Shown one piece after another: positions 23,896-32,203 of a DNA stretch of 59,074 nt. The position numbers and the translations under genes are program-made. The notes under the pieces were generated by a model. That model did no database searches. It saw only the letters and a list, made by a program, of their open reading frames with translations, and was not told where the DNA came from. Where the stretch lies: positions 1 through 59,074 of the forward strand of contig CASBRD010000153.1 in NCBI GenBank assembly GCA_949128025.1. Reading direction: 5' to 3'. Position 1 is the first letter of the stretch; the number at the start of each line of letters is the position of its first letter. Source of the stretch: Oscillatoriales cyanobacterium PMM_0008 (lineage in GTDB: Bacteria; Cyanobacteriota; Cyanobacteriia; Cyanobacteriales; Aerosakkonemataceae).

Positions 23896-26871
23896 ATGTC
23901 GTTCAAGATTATGCCGCTGGGTGACTCAATCAGCTATGGAGTGGTGAATTCACAAGTAGGTGATACGGAGAGCGGGGGTTACCGTACCGAATTGTGGAAC
24001 TTATTTGGAGCGGATAATTTTAGTGCGGATATGGTAGGTTCCGTATCCAGTGGCCCCACCAACATCGATCGAAACCATGAAGGACATAGGGGGTGGAGAA
24101 TTGATGAAATTTCCAGTTCAGTGGATGGGTGGTTAACCACGTATCAGCCGGACGCAGTTATGTTGATGATTGGCACCAATGATATTTTACAGAATTACGA
24201 TGTTAACAATGCCGACGATAGACTCGACGCACTGGTTGACAAAATCACCAGTAAAGTACCTAATGCACGGTTGTTTCTAGGCTCTATTCCGCCATCTTTT
24301 AAATACGCGGACGATCTAGCACAGGTTAATGCGTTCAACACACAAGTTCTCCAGATTGTAAATAACAATGTTTCTCAAGGCAAAAAAGTAACTTTTGTCG
24401 ATATAAACAGTAAGCTAAACGAGAACGATTTAGCCGATAAAATTCACCCTACCATTGGTGGCTATACCAAGATTGCTAATGCTTGGTACGACGCGCTTCT
24501 GCCTTTTACCGATATAAAGAAAACCACCCGGATACAAGCCGAGGACATGACGCTGACGAATTATAGCGTCGAGTCAGGAAACAGTTCCGCTTTAGCCAGA
24601 AAGGTAATAAGTCTCGGCAATACCCCAAACGGTACCGCCTCTTTCCAGTTTTCCGGCACGTCAGGCAAATACGATGTAGTCCTGGGTTACTATGACGAGA
24701 ACGACGGACAAGCGCAGCTGAAAGTCAAGATTGGGGGCAACCAGGTAGATCAGTGGACACTTAACCAAAACCTGGGCAGTGGATCGGCAAATAGCCAAAC
24801 TAAGACGCGGCGAACTGTTGCCACATCTTTCACCCTGAATCAGGGAACAACGATCGAGATTCAAGGTACAGCAAACCAGGCAGAGTATGCGCGGGTGGAT
24901 TACGTAGAATTAATCCCTAACGAAACATCTTCAACAGCAAGTTTATCAGCCGCAAACATTACAGAAGGCGACGGCACCACTCACACTTTCTCCGTCACTT
25001 ATATGGATGATGACGGTGTGAATTTGTCTACCCTAGATGGCAATGATATTCGGGTAACTGGTGCAAATAGCTTCAACCAATTAGCGTACTTAATAGGCGT
25101 GAATCAAAGCGGCGCTGATGTAACAGGTTTTTACCGCATCAACGCCCCTGGTGGTAGCTGGGATACAGCGGACAACGGCACTTACAGTGTGGCGCTGCAA
25201 AACGGTCAAGTCAAAGATACTCAAAACAACGCCTTCCCAAGTGGCAATTTAGGAACATTCCAAGTCAACGTACCTCCGCCTTTGGGGAACATCCGCATTG
25301 AAGCTGAAAATATGCAGCGGACAACTTATCTGGTGGAGTCAAATACTGCCGCTTCCAACGGTCAGTTAATCAGTTTAGCTCAATCTGGTGGTTCAAGCGG
25401 CACTGCTACCACGACCTTTAACGGTGCTAGCGGCATCTATGACGTAGTAGTTCGCTACTTTGACGAGAACGATGGACAAACAACGCTGACGGCTAAAATT
25501 GGGGGTACTCAGATAGCGCAATGGACTTTCAACCAAAATCTGGGCAGTTCGGGGGCTAACAGTCAAACGGCGGTCATTAAAACGATCGCTACAGGTCTAT
25601 CAATTAACCAGGGAACGACCATCCAATTACAAGGACTAGCAAATCAAGGTGAGTTTGCGCGAGTGGATTACATCGAATTTCTATCCGCAGGCGCAGCTCT
25701 AGCTATATCACCAGCTGACGTTACTGCACCGACGGCAAGCTTATCTGCTTCCAACATTACACAAGGAAATGGCACTACCCAGACTTTGACCGTTACCTAC
25801 AGTGACAACGAAGGTGTGGACGTATCCAGCTTGGATGGCAATGACCTGGGCGTTACTGGGCCAAACGGCTTCAACCAGCTAGCAACTTTGGTGAGTGTGG
25901 ACACCAATACCAATGGCACTCCCCGTACTGCTACTTATAGCATCAACGCCCCAGGCGGCACCTGGGATACGTTGGATAACGGTAGTTACACTGTGGCGCT
26001 GCAAAACGGTCAAGTCAAAGATACCAGCAGTAACTTTGTCCAAAGCGGTAACCTGGGAACGTTTCAAGTCAATGTGCCTCAACCGGCAGTCAACATCCGC
26101 ATGGAAGCGGAGAATATGCAGTTGACAACCTACTTGGTGGAGTCAAATAGTGTCGGTTCAGGTAGTAAGGTAATCGGTCTTCCTAAAACTGGAGGCACTA
26201 ACGGTACAGCTACTACGACCTTTACTGGCGCTAGCGGCACCTATGATGTGCTGCTGCGCTATTTTGACGAAAATGATGGAAAGGCTATACTGACAACCTC
26301 AATAGGGGGTATCCAGGTCGATGGACGCACCCTCGACCAAAATCTGGGGAGTGGTGCTGTTAATAGCCAAACGGCGGTAACCAAAACGATCGCTACAGGT
26401 TTATCAATTGACCAGGGAACAACCATCCAAATACAAGGGGTCGCAAACCAAGCTGAGTATGCACGAGTTGATTACATCGAATTTGTCCCTGTCAATGTAA
26501 GTACGATCGATGGTACTGAGTTTGCCGATACTCTGACAGGTAACTCACAAAATAACATTATTAATGGTTTTGGAGGAGACGATATCCTGATTGGTGGTGC
26601 TGGGAACGATAGCCTCAACGGTGGTGGCGGTGCTGATTTGTTCGTTTTGGCAGCAGGAGAAGGATCTGATGTTATTACTGACTTTGCAGGTGGTCAAGAT
26701 CGCCTGGGATTAGGTGGTGGTTTAACTTTCGAGCAACTTGCGATCGCTCAAGGTACTGGTGCGAATCTGTACAATACTGTAATTGCGATCGCCAATAGCG
26801 ATCAACTTATAGCTACTCTGACGGGCATTCAAGCTAGTACAATAACCGCTACTGATTTCACTGCTGTCTAG
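23896..26871 (+). CDS. SGNH/GDSL hydrolase with three carbohydrate-binding-like repeats and an RTX C-terminus
   Basis: Probable secreted esterase acting on polysaccharide or its acyl groups. The ATG at 23896 is preceded by GGGAGGAA at seven bases, giving 991 residues. The ATG at 23890 overlaps the ribosome site and was rejected. Catalytic blocks: GDS with Ser11, GTND with Asn95, and DKIHP with Asp181/His184. Then three CBM/malectin-like modules (about 212-340, 465-597, 733-866; each with RxxAE(D/N)M, YDENDGQ-like and YARVDYIEF motifs) alternate with two Ig-like modules (about 346-458 and 613-730). The end (872-991) has RTX nonapeptides (GGDDILIGGAGNDSLNGGGG) and a hydrophobic tail. There is no signal peptide, so type I secretion with Ca2+-driven folding is likely. 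No ABC exporter gene nearby. Repeat DNA may be prone to recombination. Confidence 0.88.
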   Translation: MSFKIMPLGDSISYGVVNSQVGDTESGGYRTELWNLFGADNFSADMVGSVSSGPTNIDRNHEGHRGWRIDEISSSVDGWLTTYQPDAVMLMIGTNDILQNYDVNNADDRLDALVDKITSKVPNARLFLGSIPPSFKYADDLAQVNAFNTQVLQIVNNNVSQGKKVTFVDINSKLNENDLADKIHPTIGGYTKIANAWYDALLPFTDIKKTTRIQAEDMTLTNYSVESGNSSALARKVISLGNTPNGTASFQFSGTSGKYDVVLGYYDENDGQAQLKVKIGGNQVDQWTLNQNLGSGSANSQTKTRRTVATSFTLNQGTTIEIQGTANQAEYARVDYVELIPNETSSTASLSAANITEGDGTTHTFSVTYMDDDGVNLSTLDGNDIRVTGANSFNQLAYLIGVNQSGADVTGFYRINAPGGSWDTADNGTYSVALQNGQVKDTQNNAFPSGNLGTFQVNVPPPLGNIRIEAENMQRTTYLVESNTAASNGQLISLAQSGGSSGTATTTFNGASGIYDVVVRYFDENDGQTTLTAKIGGTQIAQWTFNQNLGSSGANSQTAVIKTIATGLSINQGTTIQLQGLANQGEFARVDYIEFLSAGAALAISPADVTAPTASLSASNITQGNGTTQTLTVTYSDNEGVDVSSLDGNDLGVTGPNGFNQLATLVSVDTNTNGTPRTATYSINAPGGTWDTLDNGSYTVALQNGQVKDTSSNFVQSGNLGTFQVNVPQPAVNIRMEAENMQLTTYLVESNSVGSGSKVIGLPKTGGTNGTATTTFTGASGTYDVLLRYFDENDGKAILTTSIGGIQVDGRTLDQNLGSGAVNSQTAVTKTIATGLSIDQGTTIQIQGVANQAEYARVDYIEFVPVNVSTIDGTEFADTLTGNSQNNIINGFGGDDILIGGAGNDSLNGGGGADLFVLAAGEGSDVITDFAGGQDRLGLGGGLTFEQLAIAQGTGANLYNTVIAIANSDQLIATLTGIQASTITATDFTAV

Positions 26872-26894
26872 AATAGGGATTAAGCCGTTGTTAG

Positions 26895-26914
26895 CCCCCC
26901 CTAAAAAAGGGGGG
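26895..26914. repeat. C7/G6 inverted repeat (GCCCCCCCTAAAAAAGGGGGG)
   Basis: Seven C, TAAAAAA, six G, 23 bases after the exoprotein stop. A dispersed cyanobacterial motif, possibly used as a terminator although no T run follows on the plus strand. A HIP1 octamer lies nearby at 26942-26949. Confidence 0.55.
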
Positions 26915-27019
26915 ATCTATGGGTAAGTCTTGTTGAAATGTGCGATCGCCTTTATCGAGTGCCATTCCTACTGTATTTTTAGGTTAGAGCTATACTGATA
27001 TGTAAATTAAATTAGCTCT

Positions 27020-27436
27020 ATGCCCCGCTTAGATACCTACCACGATATAGTCAGAGTTGCCCTTGTCAAAGATGGCTGGAAAATAACTCACGATCCTCTA
27101 ACTATCGAATTTGAGGATCTGACTGTTTATGCTGACCTGGGAGCGGAGAAATTTATTGCGGCGGAAAAGTACGAGAGAAAGATTGCGATCGAGGTCAAGG
27201 CGTTTTTGAGTCCTTCACCTGTAACGGAACTGGAAAGGGCAATTGGTCAATATTATCTTTACTCTACGTTTATGGTAAAGCAAGAGCCTCAGCGAATTCT
27301 TTATCTGGCTATTCCTGAAAGGATTTATCACAACTTTTTTCAACGTCCGTCAATTCAGGTGTTTGTCAAGGAAAGAGGCATTATTTTTTTTATTTTTAAT
27401 CCAGAGCGGGAGGAGATTGTTCTATGGAAAGGTTAA
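27020..27436 (+). CDS. xisH: XisH family protein
   Basis: 138 residues. The family is named for the fdxN-element excision-controlling factor of Anabaena, but most members lie outside any such element. The N-terminus MPRLDTYHDIVRVALVKDGWKITHDP and the core KIAIEVKAFLSPSPVTELERAIGQYYLY are diagnostic. The glutamate and lysine in IAIEVKAF resemble the E-x-K of PD-(D/E)xK nuclease folds. It overlaps xisI by 13 bases. No Shine-Dalgarno precedes the ATG at 27020. A role as a nuclease-like component of a small accessory or toxin-antitoxin-like module is inferred. Confidence 0.93.
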   Translation: MPRLDTYHDIVRVALVKDGWKITHDPLTIEFEDLTVYADLGAEKFIAAEKYERKIAIEVKAFLSPSPVTELERAIGQYYLYSTFMVKQEPQRILYLAIPERIYHNFFQRPSIQVFVKERGIIFFIFNPEREEIVLWKG

Positions 27437-27753
27437 ATCGTTATCGGCAGATTGCCCAGAGCATTATCGATGATTATGCTAAGTATAAGCCTAGTTATGG
27501 TGATGTTGAATTGCTCGTAATTAGTCAGTTAGATAATTACTTATTAATCAGTGTGGGCTGGAATGGCGATCGCCGGGTTCACAGTACAATTTTACACTTG
27601 CGAATTGTGGCTGAGAAGTTTTGGCTAGAGCGGGATGAAACGGAGGAAGGAATAACTCAAGATTTACTCGCTCTCGGTGTGCCCAAAGAGGATATTGTTT
27701 TGGCATTTCATCACCCAGAAGACCGGAAACTAAGTGAATTTGCGATCGCCTAA
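27424..27753 (+). CDS. xisI: XisI family protein
   Basis: 109 residues, partner of XisH. Diagnostic segments: MERLNRYRQIAQSIIDDYAKYKPSYGDVE, the central LLISVGWNGDRRVHSTILHLRI and the C-terminal FHHPEDRKLSEFAIA. The ATG at 27424 lies within the end of xisH, with GGGAGGAG (27408-27415) eight bases upstream, so translation of the pair is coupled. No excisase, recombinase or attachment site was found nearby, and the pair is convergent with ndhD. Confidence 0.93.
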   Translation: MERLNRYRQIAQSIIDDYAKYKPSYGDVELLVISQLDNYLLISVGWNGDRRVHSTILHLRIVAEKFWLERDETEEGITQDLLALGVPKEDIVLAFHHPEDRKLSEFAIA

Positions 27754-27764
27754 GAGTTATGAGG

Positions 27765-27781
27765 GAGGAATCGCATTCCTC
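27765..27781. repeat. GAGGAAT hairpin after xisI
   Basis: Seven-base arms GAGGAAT / ATTCCTC with a CGC loop, 12 bases past the xisI stop, with ATGAG / CTCAT extending it after a mismatch. No T run. A HIP1 octamer follows at 27794-27801. Confidence 0.5.
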
Positions 27782-27823
27782 ATCCTCAATAAAGCGATCG
27801 CACCCACCATCTCCACCCCAAAC

Positions 27824-27844
27824 AAAAAAACCCCCGTCAGGGGG
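27824..27844 (-). terminator. Terminator of ndhD
   Basis: On the minus strand CCCCC-TGAC-GGGGG is followed by seven T (27824-27830), 39 bases after the ndhD stop. Confidence 0.88.
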
Positions 27845-27882
27845 CTATCTTTCTCTAGCCGCACATAACGGCATCAAGCATT

Positions 27883-29481
27883 TTAACCATCGCCAATTAC
27901 AGGCGCACGCTTCATTTGCTGCAACGCCATCGGCAATTCAGTATTCGCTGGTTCCTTTTGAGCTAGTGTTGGCACCGACGCACGCAACCGCGCCGTCAGC
28001 TTCACCATTGTGGCATCATACATTTGGGTAACCATCTTGGGATAAAACCCAATCCCAATAATTGGCACCAACAGAGAAGCAATAATAAACACTTCTCGCG
28101 GTTCCGCATCGACCAAAGCTTCGTGCGCCACTAACTCCTTGTTTTCCGGGCCATAGAAAATCTCCCGCAACATCGACAGCAGATAAATGGGCGTCAAAAT
28201 AACACCAACCGCTGCCAAGAATACCACCACCACTTTAAAAGTGGGATTATAAGCATCGCTGGTCGCAAAACCAACAAACACCATCAACTCTGCCACAAAA
28301 CCGCTCATTCCCGGCAATGCTAAAGATGCCAGAGAACAAGCTGTCCACATAGAGAACATCTTACGCATTTTCTGACCGACGCCACCCATTTCATCTAACA
28401 TTAAAGTGTGCGTCCGGTCATAAGTCGCTCCCACCAGGAAGAACAGACTTGCCCCAATCAAACCGTGGGAAATCATTTGTAGAACTGCCCCACTAATACC
28501 CAAATCGGTAAAAGAAGCAAACCCAATTAGCACAAATCCCATGTGAGATATTGACGAATAAGCAATTTTGCGCTTCAAATTCCGCTGAGCGAAAGAAGTT
28601 AGGGCAGCATAGACAATATTCACAACGCCCAAAATCACCAAAGCTGGAGCGAAAACTGCGTGGGCATCAGGAAGCATCCCCGCATTCATCCGCAGCAGGG
28701 CATATCCCCCCATTTTCAGGAGAATACCAGCCAGCAACATATGAACTGGTGCGGTAGCTTCACCGTGAGCATCGGGAAGCCAAGTATGTAGCGGAATAAT
28801 TGGCAGCTTGACCCCGTAAGCGATCACGAACGCTGCATACATCAAAAGTTGGAAATTCAGGGCGTAGTCCTTAGCGGCGAGGGCGCTCATATCGAACGTT
28901 ACCTTATCGCCGTAGAACGCCATCGCCAGCGCCGCTACCAAAATAAATAGCGAACCGCCAGCCGTGTACAAAATAAACTTAGTAGCTGCGTAAAGACGCT
29001 TCTTCCCGCCCCAGATTGACAGTAGCAGGTAAACCGGAATCAATTCCAGTTCCCATACTAGGAAGAACAACAGCATATCCTGGACGGCAAACACGGCAAT
29101 TTGACCGCCGTACATCGCCAGCATCAAAAAATAAAACAACTTCGGCTTTAGCGTTACCGGCCAAGCTGCCAAAGTTGCCAGCGTCGTCATGAAGCCTGTC
29201 AGCAATACCAGGGGCATTGATAACCCATCGACCCCGACCGACCAATTTAAGTCGAGTTGAGGCACCCAGGCATAGCTTTCTACCAGTTGCAGATTTGGAT
29301 TGCTTAAGTCGTACTGGGTGTAGAAAGCGTAAACAATCAGGGCAAAATCAATCAGTCCGACTATTAGGGCGTACCATCGCACCGTTTTGCCGTCTTTGTC
29401 CGGCACGATGGGTATCAGCAGGGACGCTGCGATGGGAAACAAGATTATCGTTGTCAGCCAAGGAAAATTAGCTGTATTCAT
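27883..29481 (-). CDS. ndhD: NAD(P)H-quinone oxidoreductase subunit 4 (NdhD1 type)
   Basis: Antiporter-like proton-pumping membrane subunit of the NDH-1 complex in the thylakoid, used in respiration and cyclic electron flow around PSI. 532 residues, full length, with about 14 transmembrane helices expected. Conserved antiporter features include [29 protein letters not shown] (glutamate and lysine channel residues), [30 protein letters not shown] and [11 protein letters not shown]. The N-terminus [17 protein letters not shown] is typical of NdhD1, which pairs with NdhF1 in NDH-1L. In other cyanobacteria ndhF1 lies immediately upstream; here that position is the mirror axis, 56 bases before the ATG, so the natural operon partner is missing. 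No strong ribosome site is visible. Confidence 0.95.
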   Translation of the reverse strand: MNTANFPWLTTIILFPIAASLLIPIVPDKDGKTVRWYALIVGLIDFALIVYAFYTQYDLSNPNLQLVESYAWVPQLDLNWSVGVDGLSMPLVLLTGFMTTLATLAAWPVTLKPKLFYFLMLAMYGGQIAVFAVQDMLLFFLVWELELIPVYLLLSIWGGKKRLYAATKFILYTAGGSLFILVAALAMAFYGDKVTFDMSALAAKDYALNFQLLMYAAFVIAYGVKLPIIPLHTWLPDAHGEATAPVHMLLAGILLKMGGYALLRMNAGMLPDAHAVFAPALVILGVVNIVYAALTSFAQRNLKRKIAYSSISHMGFVLIGFASFTDLGISGAVLQMISHGLIGASLFFLVGATYDRTHTLMLDEMGGVGQKMRKMFSMWTACSLASLALPGMSGFVAELMVFVGFATSDAYNPTFKVVVVFLAAVGVILTPIYLLSMLREIFYGPENKELVAHEALVDAEPREVFIIASLLVPIIGIGFYPKMVTQMYDATMVKLTARLRASVPTLAQKEPANTELPMALQQMKRAPVIGDG

Positions 29482-29593
29482 TGGGAAAAAGGTAATTGGT
29501 GATTGTTAATTGCAAATTTCAGATTTGAGATTTCAAATTTGAAATCTCAAATCTGAAATTTGCAATTAACAATCACCAATTACCTTTTTCCCA
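29482..29593. repeat. Fold point between two ndhD starts, with AT-rich heptamer palindrome
   Basis: The mirror axis is between 29537 and 29538. Around it lie heptamers of the pattern AAATCTN and its complement: AAATTTC, AGATTTG, AGATTTC, AAATTTG, AAATCTC, AAATCTG, from 29514 to about 29561. Heptamers of this kind also occur away from the axis (16575-16627), so the array probably existed in the real genome and is itself nearly self-complementary, a likely cause of the fold-back. Read literally, the 112 bases form a spacer between two divergent ndhD genes; I see no convincing promoter in it. Confidence 0.85.
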
Positions 29594-31192
29594 ATGAATA
29601 CAGCTAATTTTCCTTGGCTGACAACGATAATCTTGTTTCCCATCGCAGCGTCCCTGCTGATACCCATCGTGCCGGACAAAGACGGCAAAACGGTGCGATG
29701 GTACGCCCTAATAGTCGGACTGATTGATTTTGCCCTGATTGTTTACGCTTTCTACACCCAGTACGACTTAAGCAATCCAAATCTGCAACTGGTAGAAAGC
29801 TATGCCTGGGTGCCTCAACTCGACTTAAATTGGTCGGTCGGGGTCGATGGGTTATCAATGCCCCTGGTATTGCTGACAGGCTTCATGACGACGCTGGCAA
29901 CTTTGGCAGCTTGGCCGGTAACGCTAAAGCCGAAGTTGTTTTATTTTTTGATGCTGGCGATGTACGGCGGTCAAATTGCCGTGTTTGCCGTCCAGGATAT
30001 GCTGTTGTTCTTCCTAGTATGGGAACTGGAATTGATTCCGGTTTACCTGCTACTGTCAATCTGGGGCGGGAAGAAGCGTCTTTACGCAGCTACTAAGTTT
30101 ATTTTGTACACGGCTGGCGGTTCGCTATTTATTTTGGTAGCGGCGCTGGCGATGGCGTTCTACGGCGATAAGGTAACGTTCGATATGAGCGCCCTCGCCG
30201 CTAAGGACTACGCCCTGAATTTCCAACTTTTGATGTATGCAGCGTTCGTGATCGCTTACGGGGTCAAGCTGCCAATTATTCCGCTACATACTTGGCTTCC
30301 CGATGCTCACGGTGAAGCTACCGCACCAGTTCATATGTTGCTGGCTGGTATTCTCCTGAAAATGGGGGGATATGCCCTGCTGCGGATGAATGCGGGGATG
30401 CTTCCTGATGCCCACGCAGTTTTCGCTCCAGCTTTGGTGATTTTGGGCGTTGTGAATATTGTCTATGCTGCCCTAACTTCTTTCGCTCAGCGGAATTTGA
30501 AGCGCAAAATTGCTTATTCGTCAATATCTCACATGGGATTTGTGCTAATTGGGTTTGCTTCTTTTACCGATTTGGGTATTAGTGGGGCAGTTCTACAAAT
30601 GATTTCCCACGGTTTGATTGGGGCAAGTCTGTTCTTCCTGGTGGGAGCGACTTATGACCGGACGCACACTTTAATGTTAGATGAAATGGGTGGCGTCGGT
30701 CAGAAAATGCGTAAGATGTTCTCTATGTGGACAGCTTGTTCTCTGGCATCTTTAGCATTGCCGGGAATGAGCGGTTTTGTGGCAGAGTTGATGGTGTTTG
30801 TTGGTTTTGCGACCAGCGATGCTTATAATCCCACTTTTAAAGTGGTGGTGGTATTCTTGGCAGCGGTTGGTGTTATTTTGACGCCCATTTATCTGCTGTC
30901 GATGTTGCGGGAGATTTTCTATGGCCCGGAAAACAAGGAGTTAGTGGCGCACGAAGCTTTGGTCGATGCGGAACCGCGAGAAGTGTTTATTATTGCTTCT
31001 CTGTTGGTGCCAATTATTGGGATTGGGTTTTATCCCAAGATGGTTACCCAAATGTATGATGCCACAATGGTGAAGCTGACGGCGCGGTTGCGTGCGTCGG
31101 TGCCAACACTAGCTCAAAAGGAACCAGCGAATACTGAATTGCCGATGGCGTTGCAGCAAATGAAGCGTGCGCCTGTAATTGGCGATGGTTAA
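29594..31192 (+). CDS. ndhD: NdhD1-type NDH-1 subunit (arm B copy)
   Basis: Mirror of 27883-29481. Together the two form an apparent head-to-head pair with 112 bases between starts, an arrangement I know from no cyanobacterium. Confidence 0.9.
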   Translation: MNTANFPWLTTIILFPIAASLLIPIVPDKDGKTVRWYALIVGLIDFALIVYAFYTQYDLSNPNLQLVESYAWVPQLDLNWSVGVDGLSMPLVLLTGFMTTLATLAAWPVTLKPKLFYFLMLAMYGGQIAVFAVQDMLLFFLVWELELIPVYLLLSIWGGKKRLYAATKFILYTAGGSLFILVAALAMAFYGDKVTFDMSALAAKDYALNFQLLMYAAFVIAYGVKLPIIPLHTWLPDAHGEATAPVHMLLAGILLKMGGYALLRMNAGMLPDAHAVFAPALVILGVVNIVYAALTSFAQRNLKRKIAYSSISHMGFVLIGFASFTDLGISGAVLQMISHGLIGASLFFLVGATYDRTHTLMLDEMGGVGQKMRKMFSMWTACSLASLALPGMSGFVAELMVFVGFATSDAYNPTFKVVVVFLAAVGVILTPIYLLSMLREIFYGPENKELVAHEALVDAEPREVFIIASLLVPIIGIGFYPKMVTQMYDATMVKLTARLRASVPTLAQKEPANTELPMALQQMKRAPVIGDG

Positions 31193-31230
31193 AATGCTTG
31201 ATGCCGTTATGTGCGGCTAGAGAAAGATAG

Positions 31231-31251
31231 CCCCCTGACGGGGGTTTTTTT
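31231..31251 (+). terminator. ndhD terminator (arm B)
   Basis: CCCCCTGACGGGGG stem-loop followed by TTTTTTT, read directly on the plus strand here. Confidence 0.88.
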
Positions 31252-31293
31252 GTTTGGGGTGGAGATGGTGGGTGCGATCGCTTTATTGAGGAT

Positions 31294-31310
31294 GAGGAAT
31301 GCGATTCCTC
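31294..31310. repeat. GAGGAAT hairpin (arm B)
   Basis: Mirror of 27765-27781; it again separates the convergent ndhD and xisI. Confidence 0.5.
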
Positions 31311-31321
31311 CCTCATAACTC

Positions 31322-31651
31322 TTAGGCGATCGCAAATTCACTTAGTTTCCGGTCTTCTGGGTGATGAAATGCCAAAACAATATCCTCTTTGGGCACACCG
31401 AGAGCGAGTAAATCTTGAGTTATTCCTTCCTCCGTTTCATCCCGCTCTAGCCAAAACTTCTCAGCCACAATTCGCAAGTGTAAAATTGTACTGTGAACCC
31501 GGCGATCGCCATTCCAGCCCACACTGATTAATAAGTAATTATCTAACTGACTAATTACGAGCAATTCAACATCACCATAACTAGGCTTATACTTAGCATA
31601 ATCATCGATAATGCTCTGGGCAATCTGCCGATAACGATTTAACCTTTCCAT
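31322..31651 (-). CDS. xisI: XisI family protein (arm B copy)
   Basis: Same 109-residue protein as 27424-27753, overlapping xisH by the same 13 bases at 31639-31651. Confidence 0.9.
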   Translation of the reverse strand: MERLNRYRQIAQSIIDDYAKYKPSYGDVELLVISQLDNYLLISVGWNGDRRVHSTILHLRIVAEKFWLERDETEEGITQDLLALGVPKEDIVLAFHHPEDRKLSEFAIA

Positions 31652-32055
31652 AGAACAATCTCCTCCCGCTCTGGATTAAAAATAAAAAAAATAATGCCTC
31701 TTTCCTTGACAAACACCTGAATTGACGGACGTTGAAAAAAGTTGTGATAAATCCTTTCAGGAATAGCCAGATAAAGAATTCGCTGAGGCTCTTGCTTTAC
31801 CATAAACGTAGAGTAAAGATAATATTGACCAATTGCCCTTTCCAGTTCCGTTACAGGTGAAGGACTCAAAAACGCCTTGACCTCGATCGCAATCTTTCTC
31901 TCGTACTTTTCCGCCGCAATAAATTTCTCCGCTCCCAGGTCAGCATAAACAGTCAGATCCTCAAATTCGATAGTTAGAGGATCGTGAGTTATTTTCCAGC
32001 CATCTTTGACAAGGGCAACTCTGACTATATCGTGGTAGGTATCTAAGCGGGGCAT
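31639..32055 (-). CDS. xisH: XisH family protein (arm B copy)
   Basis: Same 138-residue protein as 27020-27436, with the IAIEVKAF core intact. Confidence 0.9.
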   Translation of the reverse strand: MPRLDTYHDIVRVALVKDGWKITHDPLTIEFEDLTVYADLGAEKFIAAEKYERKIAIEVKAFLSPSPVTELERAIGQYYLYSTFMVKQEPQRILYLAIPERIYHNFFQRPSIQVFVKERGIIFFIFNPEREEIVLWKG

Positions 32056-32160
32056 AGAGCTAATTTAATTTACATATCAGTATAGCTCTAACCTAAAAAT
32101 ACAGTAGGAATGGCACTCGATAAAGGCGATCGCACATTTCAACAAGACTTACCCATAGAT

Positions 32161-32180
32161 CCCCCCTTTTTTAGGGGGGG
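32161..32180. repeat. C/G-run inverted repeat (arm B)
   Basis: Mirror of 26895-26914, 23 bases beyond the exoprotein stop at 32204. Confidence 0.5.
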
Positions 32181-32203
32181 CTAACAACGGCTTAATCCCT
32201 ATT

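Larger units (their letters stand above)
1..29537. repeat. Arm A of a perfect 29.5-kb inverted repeat
   Basis: This half holds all the unique sequence of the window. It is followed without spacer by its exact reverse complement. The first and last bases of the window are reverse complements, the genes of both halves mirror each other with coordinates summing to 59075, and all paired translations are identical, so there are no indels and no amino-acid changes. Identity of this degree over 29.5 kb with no loop is expected of a fold-back artefact and is hard to maintain in a living chromosome. Confidence 0.98.

Noticed and set aside
27020-27753. Excision element carrying xisH/xisI
   Set aside because: No recombinase, no direct-repeat attachment sites and no interrupted gene nearby.
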